Assembly (NCBI RefSeq): GCF_963855985.1
Contig: NC_087092.1
Coordinates: 15,686,001 to 15,750,000 of the forward strand
DNA from: Ostrinia nubilalis
Lineage: Eukaryota; Arthropoda; Insecta; Lepidoptera; Crambidae
DNA length: 64,000 nucleotides
Reading direction: 5' to 3'
Positions 41,888 to 54,600 of this stretch are shown here, piece by piece; position 1 is the stretch's first letter, and each line of letters begins with the position of its first letter. Both the position numbers and the translations under genes were made by a program. The notes beneath the pieces are model-generated. The model was not told the DNA's origin. It did no database searches and saw only the letters and a list, made by a program, of their open reading frames with translations.

Positions 41888-42496
41888 TTATAACTATTTA
41901 AAATGAAAAATTTGCGAAAATAAGGCATAAAATTGATAAAAACAGTCGATTTATTTATTTCCATAAAATGTCAATGAAATGACAGCTGGCGTGCATACCG
42001 CCCGGCATTTTTTTATTCGTCCAGAAATCAAAGCAAAATGGAGCTTGTTCTCTAATTTTTTTTCCCAAAGCTGAACAACAGAAACGAACAGAAAAGAACA
42101 AGCATCTCTTTCAAAATAGCCGTCTTTTTAGCGCAGTCGCTAGCAAAGCCAAGCCACCAATGATATTAAAAAACTTTTGTTTTTATGTAATATCATTGCA
42201 AGCCACGTAGTCGCAACGCAACCGCAAGCAGAAGCTAGAATAGAAGCTTGGCTAGAAATAACAGAGCCAGCACATAATTCATACGAAGTAGCAGAGGCCA
42301 CATCTATTAGCTTCAGGAGCAGATGGCAGAGCTCTGCTGCAGATAGTGGTGGGCGAGTCCTTCGCCTCATTCGTAGCGCTTGCTTGTAAAATACCTATAC
42401 TTAGTCGTGGAATTTATGATTTTTTCCTTTGCGCTCTAAAAAAAAACTAATAGTCAAGCTGACATTGACATAACTGACTGACAGGAGTGACAGGTG
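41888..42496. other. Hira upstream region
   Basis: The probable Hira promoter and 5' UTR lie here. No TATA-like element was found close to the ATG. The frames at 42140-42389 resemble nothing recognised. Confidence 0.4.
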
Positions 42497-42972
42497 CAGT
42501 GATGTTCTTGATACGGCAATTGCCGTAATATACGGCATTCAGGCATCTTAGGCACCATAAATACGGTATACGGCAGCACTTTCATTACCGTATCAAAATA
42601 TACGGCAATTGATTAAAGTAGAGTTTTATGAGTTTTTCATGAGTATGAGTAAACAAAAAAAAATATTTCGTCTAATGGAACGCACCAACTTGTAAACCAT
42701 AGATGAAGTAGAAGCGCCACGAAAAGAAACGTCAACAGAATTCAACCAAATGCAACCTTATCTCCGAGATTTTAATGTCTAAAATCGTTTGTTCCTCATT
42801 TTGGTAGATTCTTCACTTTTATTCGGGTAGGTTCTATGATTAAACTTTTCAAAACCTTTAAAAGTGAAGAATTAAATAAGTAAGTTTAAAAGTAGTTTAC
42901 GTATAGTACATAAGACATCAACATTTTTTTAATTTAAACTTTCCAAATAAACATACAATACGGCAATTTTTC

Positions 42973-45346
42973 ACCTGAATGTCTCCAACTTCCTCATTGG
43001 CCCTACAGCAATTCCAAGCATACCATCAATAAAAGCCTAATTAGAGTCATCAAACCTCTCAGTCATTCAATTAGAGCCATTAGAACTTCATAACTATGAG
43101 TTGTTTTCTGTGTGTAAGCTGAGGACACGTGTCCCCAGCTGACACATCTGTATCTTCGTAAATATTTATGCTACGATAATGTATTATACCTCAAAAATTA
43201 CAGTCGAATCCAAATAGTAGGCTTTCCACTTTTCAAGACTTTAGCTCAAATACTGTTAAAACCACGATCAAAAAACTATGTGCGAGCTGGAGTACCGTGT
43301 CTCCAGCTTACACATCTGTATCTTTGTAAATATTTAAGCTACATCAATGTTTTATATCTCATAAATTAAAGTCGAATAAAAAAACCCGACTTCAAATCTT
43401 TCAAAGCTTTATCTCGAACCGTTTTCGAACTACGAACCGATATGTATGTGTAAGCTGGTGACACGTAACACACGGTGGATTATTAAAACCGTATAAGTTA
43501 GAGTTGCGTTTTAAAGATCAAATAATTCGTTATAATTAAAGTACACACGAGACATAATTTCAAATCTCTAGGCCTCTTAGTTTCAGAATTAAAAGCCAAA
43601 AACTATTTTCCCGCCAAATAATTCAAATAATGTGGGTCGACTGCGACGTTGCCGTTCCGTGCGTCCACTAGAGCAGTCGAATTTGAACCTAAAAACTAGT
43701 AGCGTTTGAATCATTTTTATTTGTAGTTTAAATAATTTAATTTCGATTATAAGAATTTTAGACTAGGAGCCGGCTGATTTGTGTATTGAGTACCTAATAA
43801 CCTATATTTTATAAATAAATAATAATAAATAATGGTTGAGTCCCGGGAAAGGACGTAGGATAGATTTTATCCCGGTTTTTGAAATATGATAAAGATTTTC
43901 ATCATCATCATAAATCATCTGAAAATTATAAATAACTTGAAAAAATCGAGTATTCGGGTAGCCCTAGTGATACTCTACCTCTGGGCTTCGGCTTGACAGT
44001 ACTTTTTGGGAAACCTTGTATATGTCGTTATGTTCGCTTATTCTTGTAGTTAATTTTTTTTTATTTGATTCTTCAACAGAAGAAGAATTCAATGAGGGTT
44101 TTCGCGATTGGAAAATCCGCCAGATGGCAATACGTAGACGCGAGGTCCAAATGCTGCATGATTGGTTATTTTTGACATGACATTGACAGATATGTCAAAA
44201 TCCACCAATAACGCAGCATTTGGACCTCGCGTCTACTTATTGCCATCTGGCGGATTTTTCAATCGCGAAAACCCTCATTGTCAACTGTGTTTGTCATAGA
44301 GCAAAATCTGTTTGTAACCATAGAGCAAAATATAGTTGTTGCCCATTTTTGCCACTTGACGTAGCAGAATCGTGGGACTTCACGGTATTTAAATAAAAAT
44401 TAAAGTGGTTGCGTTTAGAAACGCCACAAATATTTGAGCCTTTGGAAACAAGTTCGTTACTTGTATATTAAAATATAATTTTGTTTTACCTAGCTTTTTC
44501 TTATTAATAAAATATAGGTTATTAGGTACTCAATACACAAATCAGCCGGCTCCTAGTCTAAAATTCTTATAATCGAAATTAAATGATTTAAACTACAAAT
44601 AAAAATGATTCAAACGCTACTAGTTTTTAGGTTCAAATTCGACTGCTCTAGTGAACGCACGGAACGGCAACGTCGCAGTCGACCCACATTATTTGAATTA
44701 TTTGGCGGGAAAATAGTTTTTGGCTTTTAATTCTGAAACTAAGAGGCCTAGAGATTTGAAATTATGTCTCGTGTGTACTTTAATTATAACGAATTATTTG
44801 ATCTTTAAAACGCAACTCTAACTTATACGGTTTTAATAATCCACCGTGTGTTATGTGTCACCAGCTTACACATACATATCGGTTCGTAGTTCGAAAACGG
44901 TTCGAGATAAAGCTTTGAAAGATTTGAAGTCGGGTTTTTTTATTTGACTTTAATTTATGAGATATAAAACATTGATGTAGCTTAAATATTTACAAAGATA
45001 CAGATGTGTAAGCTGGAGACACGGTACTCCAGCTCGCACATAGTTTTTTGATCGTGGTTTTAACAGTATTTGAGCTAAAGTCTTGAAAAGTGGAAAGCCT
45101 ACTATTTGGATTCGACTGTAATTTTTGAGGTATAATACATTATCGTAGCATAAATATTTACGAAGATACAGATGTGTCAGCTGGGGACACGTGTCCTCAG
45201 CTTACACACAGAAAACAACTCATAGTTATGAAGTTCTAATGGCTCTAATTGAATGACTGAGATGTTTGATGACTCTAATTAGGCTTTTATTGATGGTATA
45301 CTTGGAATTGCTCTAGGGCCAATGAGGAAGTTGGAGACATTCAGGT
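42973..45346. mobile_element. Foldback element with 840-bp inverted arms
   Basis: The arms 42973-43813 and 44508-45346 are inverse copies beginning ACCTGAATGTCTCCAACTTC. The 9-bp direct repeat CAATTTTTC flanks the element (42964-42972, 45347-45355). Long terminal inverted repeats with 9-bp duplications are a feature of Foldback/Mutator-like elements. The loop of about 690 bp has no transposase and contains MITE B. Confidence 0.94.
44090..44280. mobile_element. MITE family B, full copy, in the foldback loop
   Basis: The ends are CAATGAGGGTTTTCGCGATT and AATCGCGAAAACCCTCATTG. CCGCCAGATGGC and TTGACATGACATTGACAG are shared with 15124-15267. The first nine bases equal those of MITE A. Confidence 0.93.
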
Positions 45347-45520
45347 CAATTTTTCTAAGGTTTCCTTAAATATCCGGCAATTTTAGAATTAGAATACGGC
45401 AACCCTAAATTTGTCAGGAACAACACTGGACAGGTGTTATCATCACGTCTTCTGTCATTCGCAGCGTGTTCTCTCTCAATCGAACTTTATTTTAGGATAC
45501 GCTCCAAAAACATAATTTTG

Positions 45521-45530
45521 TATAAAAAGG
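45521..45530 (+). promoter_or_regulatory. Candidate TATA box
   Basis: TATAAAAAGG lies 79 bp upstream of the ATG at 45609, just outside the hAT element. Its position fits a start site near 45550. No reporter evidence; inference from spacing. Confidence 0.5.
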
Positions 45531-45608
45531 CATGAGAGGTGCCGGAACTCTTATCCCAGCTCGTTTTCTGACCCTCATCGGGCACCTTTGTGTACTCGTA
45601 ACGCTGCT

Positions 45609-45686
45609 ATGGGAGAGCCAGGAGAGCGGCAGACATTGTTTGCCAAGCCAGCACCACACGGAATTTATCCAGATTTATCACAACCG
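45609..45686 (+). CDS. Candidate first exon of the sugar transporter
   Basis: ATG GGA GAG starts an open 26-codon stretch that ends exactly at CCG with the donor GTGAGT, 79 bp after a TATA box. Cytosolic N-terminal tail; no motif. Confidence 0.65.
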
Positions 45687-48600
45687 GTGAGTGGAATGAC
45701 CCAGATTTAGAATCAAACCATACCTTACGTATCTATTCTTTTTATTTGATGTAGTCAGAGTTAAGGTTCTTGTAGTTTTTTGTCATAAATTTCGAATACA
45801 CGATGTGCGTCATTGCGTGAGGGTCCCGCAGCCCGTTACGCGTGAATGCGTAAACAGAATATAAAGCATATCACAAGTATTTGTTATATTCTTTGCATGG
45901 TTGTACTTGTTGACTAATGGCATGACTGAATGTTGTTTTTTACAAGGTCGTTCTCGTGTTTTACGTTTTACGATAGATATGTATTAGTAATACACGATAG
46001 TAGATAGTATGGAAACAAAGGAACATCAATAAACATAAATATGTAGGTACTTACACTTACAAAGTTTTCCTTAAAACTTTTTAGTCATAGGTAATTTTAT
46101 TCTTTCTAAGTGGTAGGTACCTACCTATAAATGATTTTGTGTAAATCAATATTGACTGCACTTTGTGTCCATGTATCATTAAAGGTCTCATACTTATGAG
46201 CACTTTTGCCATTCAAGGCAAAATATTGTTTAATATTTTTACTTTATTAATTGTACATTTTATTATACAATTATTTACTATGATAAAAGAATGCAATTAG
46301 AAAGGTACTATCAGAGATAAGTATCTCTAAAAATGTTACATGTTACTATTTTGAGGAGTTAATAAAGTTTAATTGCCAGTGAAATAATGGTTTTAAAATT
46401 CTTACTAGTTTCAACACTTGCTAATAGTTTAATGATTGTTCTAATTAGTGTATTATGTAATACTTTTAATAATGTTATTATTCTAATTACAATTCACATT
46501 GATTCTTAAAGCCAACATGATATTATAATCTTATACAATTATTACTTACTTCCAGGTATAAGTCATTAAATAAATATTTGGTTTTATTAATATGTTGTAT
46601 TGTAAGGTCTGAATTTCTTGTGTCTAATATTTTTTACTGTATTCTATTCAAGTATCAAATTCTTACAAAGTTCACAAAATAAAATAAATCAGGAGGACAA
46701 TGCCAGGTGTTGTGTGTAGTATGTTTGATCGATCGATGGATGATCCAACTCATACTGGTTTTAACTGGTTTATATGAGCGAGTGGACTCTCTCTGTTGGG
46801 ATTACTGTGTGATTGTGTGCTTTCTGTCTTTGTCGAGGCTAGGGCTGTCACATTTTTTTCCATTTTAGTACTAAGTACTATCTATCATTATTTTTTAAAC
46901 TTGTAAATTAATGGATTATCAGATATAAAGAGCTTTATGAAATAAAAAAAAGACCTTAAAAATGTCTAAATAAAAAAACGGGAGGTTCTAGTTTGGTTTC
47001 AGTATTATTTTTAAAGTTGACTGTAGATAAAAATAAAAGTTAAAGATAAAGATAAAGATAAAGATCATTTATTCACCCTACTACTACTTTAAGCCAACCT
47101 ATCCAAATCTGTCATATAATTATTGACCTCGTGTAAAGGTGCCATTGATTCTACTTTGCTCTAGAACAAATTTTAATGTTGACTAAAACAGTTTCTGTAG
47201 GAGTTTCTATATTATTTTGTTGATAATCCAAAATCAACCTATTGTTATTTAAGTGATGCCTCTGTCAATTTTACCATATCATTGAGTCAACACTTATTAA
47301 TGAAGTGTACTGTGTCTTATAATATTCAAACTAAACAAAGAAGCATCTTAATCTCTTGATACTACTGTATATTGTATTCAAAGTTTGCTCTTGCATTGAT
47401 GTTGACTGTGTAATATACCTCCTTAAAGCATTACTGTTATCTGTAGTTAATTTTATATTTTACAAAACCTATTATCCTCATATCAACATTTGCCTGTATT
47501 TTTCCAGTAGGTACATATTTAATATTAATTCTGTAATGTATTTACAGTTAGCTCTTTTTAGTAAATATAATACATCCATCATCATCACACAATCATTCAA
47601 ATTCTATCTATTTTTCGAAAGAAAAGAAGCTCTCGATCGGAATTCTTGCACCAAACATAATTTAATAAGTACAAAAAGTTAGACTCTAGTTGAACTCTAG
47701 TTTTGTAATAAGGTCTATTATGATAGCTGTTTTTTTTCTCTATAGTCATCACTATAGAAGACCACACAACACACACGCCCAAATTCTCTACATCATCTGA
47801 ACTGCTCAAATCCTGAACCTTAAAAAAATCAGCTTAATGTTATGGTGTCACCCACCGCACGTTACTCGCTGCACGTGCACGCTATTACCTCACTTCCACA
47901 ACCATACACGTCTTTTTTTCCACCCCTAGCAGTTCCGACCTGCCTCAACAGCCGACTGAAACTGGTTACAATTACCACAAGCGGTTAAAAGTTTACAAAA
48001 CACGAGGTGTTAAGATCGAGTTGCGCCGGCGCAGACCGTAGTGTGCCTGCCACTCGCGGTGCGGTCAGGCTTCACTGACTTCTGACTTAAAAGTGTGCTA
48101 GTTATTTTTTAAAGTTCTGTTCATTTCAAGTTCAGTTTTGTGTGGAAACCCTAGCTGCTTGAGAGTTGAAGAGTTCGGCAACTCGACTACCAAGTTAGCC
48201 GCAGTCAAATTTATGGGTTCATCAGCTTCTAGCGAAGTAAGTTCCTAATGTTCCATGTGAAAGAGCGTCTGAAAGGTACTGAAGGGAAGTCTTGGTGGAA
48301 GTCCACCTTAATCTTTAAAAGAAAAGCAGAGCGCTGTCTTTACAATCACGGACAGGCGATTTGAAACCATACGATAGCTTAGTTGTCGAACGATTCGGTA
48401 AAAAACGTGTGACAACTTATGGAATGGATCTGAAAAAAGAACCAAGGCTTGCAGGAGTGGCAAGAGATTAAAATGCGTCCTGGATTGAAATAAAACGTTC
48501 GTCTAGTATTGTTTTTGCCTTGGTTCTCCCACGGTTCAGTTGGGTAGAGCCCCGCGTAACTCCTGCACTAGCTGTCCCCATGTATGCAGTTTAATGTATT

Positions 48601-51600
48601 TTCCTAGCTGGTGCAGACCTACCATAAAATCTGGATTTAGTGATTCAAAACTATGTGTTGGACTATACTCTGGAGCAGAGAACTATAATATCTTTTAGAT
48701 AGAGCAGTTTTTGGTTTAACGAAGTTGCGAAAAATCAAGTCTCTTCAGTGTCTACTTACTACTTAAAACTAAAAGTATATTCAAGTGATTTTATTTAAGT
48801 TATACATATTAAGTAAGTTGCACAGTCAGTAAGTGTATACTGATTATCGCTGAAAGCAGAGTTCAAGGTGAACGCGCGTCGGTTTAATACTAATTTTCCC
48901 TCTATACGAGGTTAGTCGTGCCCGGGCTGCGCACGAGTAACCATCGTTGTGTATTGAAAATGGTCCACGAGCGCGATGAAAAGAAGGTGTGTTTTGTGTG
49001 ATGTTCATTTGTTTTGGGAATAATGAGAAGTTCCTGCGAAGGTTTTAGTGCGATTTCATTCAGGAAAGTAAATTAAAATTAATATTTTTCGGAATATCAT
49101 TAATTTCAGTCAGAGATAGGGTAACAGGATTTTGGTCTATCACAGTAAGTGTTTGCCGATGAGGTACACTTTCTTTCATAAGAAACTTAAAAGCTTTCAG
49201 AGAGACTGAAAGTTTTCAATAGACAGGTTTTTCTTGGAGAAAAAACGCGTGCGATCACCATGTTTCAAAGCATTTGGATAGAGTCTAGCAATGACTAAAA
49301 ATTTTTATTCAATAAACATTCGTTTCAACACTCCCCTAAAAAAAGAATCAAATTGCAAAGTGGGTGGGAACTTACCTCTCGAGATCAAACGCCAAATACT
49401 AGAGAAGAGAAAACTACGTAGGATATGGCACCAAACTGGGCATAAAAGTGACAAGACTGCACTCAACAAAGCCATTAGAGAGTTGAAAAACTCAATAGAT
49501 ATTATAAATGATGCCACACTGAGGGACAAACTGGAAAATTTAACTGCCACAAAATCCACAGAGTACTCTCTCTGGAAGTTTACAAAGGAGTTGAATAGGC
49601 CACAGCAATATAAATGCCCCCTAAGGGCACAGGTTGGTTGGACTAGGACAAGTAAAGAAAAAGCCAACGTTTTTGCAAAACACCTATCCACCATTTTTAC
49701 ACCTAATGAAGGCAGCAACGCGGAGTTTGAAAATGAGGTCGAATGTACACTGCAGCAGGACCTGCAACTGTCCATTCCACCAAGACCGGTCACAGTTGGG
49801 GAACTGAAGAGAACCGTATATAGATTACAAAACAGAAAGGCCCCTGGATTCGATCTCATTACAAAAGAAATTATCATGCAACTCCCCAGGAAGGCATTGG
49901 TTTTCCTGGTCGTTCTCTTTAACGGTATGCTTCGAGTACAATATTTTCCCAGATTATGGAAGGTATCAATAGTAACAATGATACACAAAGCGGGAAAGCC
50001 CCCGGAGGACCCCTCGTCGTACAGACCCATAAGCCTCTTGCCTGTGCTGTCTAAAGTGTTTGAGAGGATCCTCTTGAGCAGAATATCACCCATACTCAAT
50101 GAAAACCTAACAATACCTCTACACCAGTTTGGTTTTAGACAGCAGCACTCTACGGTAGAACAGGTGCATCGGGTGTGTGATAGAATAAGACAGTCCTTCG
50201 AAAAAAAGGAATACTGCTCCGCTGTATTCTTGGATATCCAGGCAGCCTTTGATAAAGTGTGGCATAGAGGCCTCCTCTACAAAATAAAAACATACCTACC
50301 GCATAGTTTTTACCTATTGATGGAGTCATACCTCACAAACAGGTGAGAGAGGACGGAGAACTGTCTGTTATAAAAGATATAATGGCGGGAGTTCCACAAG
50401 GATCTGTGCTTGGCCCCGTATTATATACTATCTACACTGCTGACCTCCCAGAAACACAAGATGTAACAACGGCTACATTTGCTGATGACACTGCAATCCT
50501 AGCAAGCAGCAAGGATCCAATTGCAGCATCCGCCGTCTTGCAAAATAGCCTTGACAAAGTCGACGAATGGATCCAGAAATGGAGAATAAAAGCCAGCACA
50601 ACTAAATCCGTGCATGTCACGTTCACATTAAGGAGGGGAAGCTGCGCTCCAGTGAAAATGGGAGGCAATGTATTGCCACAGAGTGAATCTGTTCGATACC
50701 TCGGTATGCATCTGGACAAAAGGCTGACCTGGAAAAAACACATCAAAACAAAAAGAGACGAGCTGAATATGCGGTTTAGGAATATCTACTGGCTAATGGC
50801 ACGTAACTCCAAACTGTCGATCGACAACAAACTGTTGATATACAAAGTGACCCTGAAACCAATATGGATGTACGGCGCACAGCTGTGGGGAAGTGCTAGT
50901 GACTCTAACATAAACATAGTGCAGAGACTGCAGAATGGCATCCTAAGAACCATCTCAAATGCACCATGGTTCATTACCAACAATGAAATCCACGAAGCTC
51001 TGAGCATGAGAACTGTTAGGGAGGAGCTAAAGCTGACAGGGAATAAATATAAAACGCGACTGGAAAATCACCCAAATCAGTTGGCTACTGCGTTGGCAAC
51101 CATCAGCTACACTAAACGACTGAAGCGCCACGATATACTTGGTGACAGATGGTGAATGAGGAGTATCCTGCTGGGGAGCTCCTTCAACATGTTAAAACTG
51201 CATGGAACAAATCTGCTTATAGTTTGGGACTGATTGCAGATGAGCGCAAAAAAAAAAAAAAAAAAAAAAAAAAAACATTCGTTTCCTATTAAGTTTTTTG
51301 CAACAAAACGTGCATTAAGTCCTTTTAGATGCGATCTACAAGTTTCTCGTTATCAAAAGATCAAAATTGGTTCACCGATTTAGACGTAAAAAAAACTTCT
51401 GTTACAAATTCTTGTATGATACATATTTTCAAAGTTTTAGAGGTCACAGAACCTAACGATACCCTTCGACTTAATTTTATAGGGTCTAATCAATTACATT
51501 CGGACAAGACGGAAGTAACTTCGAAATTGGGCAATAACATTCATTACAATGATAATTTATGTGCTCGTGTTGTATTCGATTTACTATTACCCTTCTTTGT

Positions 51601-54600
51601 GTGTGGGAACTGCTTTATTATAATGCCTAGTTACTTAGGCTGAGTTGCACCACCCAACTTTGACAGTAACTATGACGATAACCGGTGTTTTTTGTATGGA
51701 TTTTGACAGATTTTTGACGTTTGTGAAAGTTAAAGTAAGATGGTGCAACCCAGCCTTAGCAGGCACACAGTCAGCGTCAAATAGTTCGTGACCCCCAAAG
51801 TGGCCAAAAAGTTGACAAGTTGAACCTTATTCTGATTGAAACAAAGACATGTTGCGAACTTTTTGGCAACTTTGGGTGTTACTATGTGAGGATACAACAA
51901 AATTAAAGGTTTATACATTTTCGTCACGATGAAAATTTACTAGAATGAGGGCTATCGTTTTTATACTTAACAGTTGGCACCCCTGACGATTGACAGGACC
52001 TTACTCTACAGTGGCGCCATCTTGATGAGTGCAATCGCGATAGTCCTCCTACCACTTTAGCGCTCACCAGTTGGTGCCACTGTCTTCGCTACTAGCAAGT
52101 GACAGGACCTTACTCTACAGTGGCGCTAACTGGTGAGCGCTAAAACGATAGCCCTCATTGATGATTATTTAATTTGACCTCTATTTGATTTCAATCAACT
52201 TTTAGTTGCCAATACAGTCACCAATAGGTAAAAATACCTCACAGCAATACTAATTTACTTTGTGTGTGGTATTTTACTGGTGTTATTGCTTTAACCACGT
52301 ATTTGATATACGCAAATACATAGACATTCATATTTGTTTACTAACACATCTGGTTTGAAGTTCATTCATCCATTGTAAACATAACTCATCAATATCATGT
52401 ACTTTCTTACACGTGCCCAAGAGTACATTATTGTATTTACTAAATTATGTACTGCTATATCGTGTTGACATAGGGCTAGCTCAAATATTCATTCCAATTC
52501 TTTAAAGAAGGAAGCACCTATCTAATTTTCATTGATGTTTTAGAAAAGTTTGAGAGAGTTAGGTTTATGTAGAATTATGTCTAACTTTTTTACATTTCCT
52601 TCCGGTGCATGTACGGGCTTTTTCGCGGTCTCACAAGCCCTGGGTGCACCACATTAGACCGCTATATGACTATACCTTTTAAACATTGAAATGTTCATTC
52701 CACGTTGACATTATGTAATTTATTGTTTGTCACTTTCATAGTAAGGAATTTAGTGCAAGAACCCCTCCACTTTGGTATAGAAGGCTCATTTTTGCACCAG
52801 TTGTTCTTTGGGTGCTCCAGAGTAGATTTCCGTCGGTAGACATCGGGAGCCCCCCCTGTGGTAGCAGGGGGAGGGGGGGCAAGTTTCCTTCTGCCGCGCT
52901 TCACTTTAAGGCCCATATCTTCAAAACTATGGGTATTAGGGCAAGTGTGGTGTCATTTTCAGATAATTAAAGGATGGCGAATTCATTTCTAGAACAAACT
53001 TTTTGCCTTTTCATACAAAAAAATAGAAATATTGAGCAAAATTCACAAAAGTCAAAAAGTATTTTTTTAAATAAACGTCGTTTACTTTTAAACCACTGGA
53101 GATAATCTAATAAAAAAAATACATCCTGAAAGCTACATTTATCAGGATTAAAAATATATACCATTATATGGTACTTTTTTCGAAAAAAGTAGGTGAAAAA
53201 AAATTTTTCTTCAGGACACAGCGGGCGAAATTTACTGCGCGTCGGAAAAAAATATTTATGTTATCTATGAATTCATACTATTTGGTTCATAAGCAAGTAA
53301 AGATTATTATTTTAGAATTTATTTAGAGTTCCTGGCACATCAATCTACCATGATTTGTATTTTTTCTTCAATTAATTTTGAACTCTATGTGTAAGATATA
53401 AAGTTGAAAATAGCTTAAATACATTTTATTGTTCAAAATATCTTAAGAACAAAGCACTAAATAAAGAACTTGAATTTGTCTAAACGTCTAATGATTATTA
53501 TTATTTTAATTAACACTTATTTCTACATACTATTGTACCAGTGATTTAACGGAAAGGTAAGTGTGAGGAAAGTGAGGATTGATAATCATAGTACGGGAGA
53601 TTATTTTCAGCATAAAGACTACGGCTGTGACCATTATAGTTGTTTTTTCAGACAGCACCAGCTTCTGCATTACTTCTTGCACTTAAATCTCACCTTTCAA
53701 GCTTTGGCAAATCGGTCCATGTAGGCTCCATGTTGCTATCGACTCTGGTCCACCCCCAACCAGTCGGGTAAAGGAAAGACTGAGTCGGTTGCTTGCAACT
53801 GATCCTATACGCGAAACCCTTGATATACTGCCAGTAGCCAATGCTGATACAAAGCTGTCTGGGTTATCTTATGTAGGGCCACACCTAAGCGTAGTCCACA
53901 GCGACCCATTAGGATCTTTATTCTCCTTTTTTATTCCCTATCATCTAAAAAAATCCTTTCAATGAGTTAGGTGAATTAAGCGTCTGAATGAAAGCCACCT
54001 AGTAGTCTTCTGATGCCGGATATGCTGACCCAAGCAGACCCATCCTTACAGTATTAAGTGTTTCATGGACCCCACACATTATTCCACATGCTCGAGAACT
54101 TCTGTTGTTAGGCCCATTTTGTGGGACATGTGGTTCGTTCCATAATGCCCAGTTTGCGTACCTGTAATTGCTTGGGCTTAACTTTGATGAGTTTTCTCCA
54201 TGACCCTGTATTTCCCTTTAGGAATGATTTGGAGAGGCTTATATCGTTGGAGCTTTCCCATTCAGCCCTGTGCTTCTTGGATATGGCCATATTATGGCCA
54301 TGAGGTATGCTTTTAGATAAAGAACTATCAGTTCTGACCCAATAGATATCGTCTCTGATCCTTTCTCGCTAGACTGTCGGCTCTCTCATTACATTCGATC
54401 CTTGTATGTCCAGGTATCCCACATCAGGGACACTTTGTCATGCCTTCCGAGTGTGTTCATCTTTAAGATTGCATCTAGAATAATTCTAGACTCAACCTTC
54501 ACTGAGGCGCTGGCTTTGTTTGAGTGCTGCCTGGCTATGGCTCAGGATGTAGATACTGCGTTTTTTACACCCCTGTTTTTTAGTGCACACATAATTATAG

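Larger units (their letters stand above)
42497..45428. mobile_element. hAT non-autonomous element interrupted by a foldback
   Basis: The ends CAGTGATGTTCTTGA and CAGGAACAACACTG (inverse CAGTGTTGTTCCTG) are flanked by the exact 8-bp repeat GACAGGTG (42489-42496, 45429-45436). Subterminal TACGGCAA words occur on both sides. Without the inserted foldback and its duplicated 9 bp the element is about 550 bp. Confidence 0.93.

Noticed and set aside
49107..49144. Small exon between TTAATTTCAG and GTAAGT
   Set aside because: Only 35 bp with no coding or UTR support; could be chance.
49291..49326. ATG at 49291 as the LINE ORF start
   Set aside because: The target-site duplication shows the element begins at 49327; this ATG is flanking sequence.
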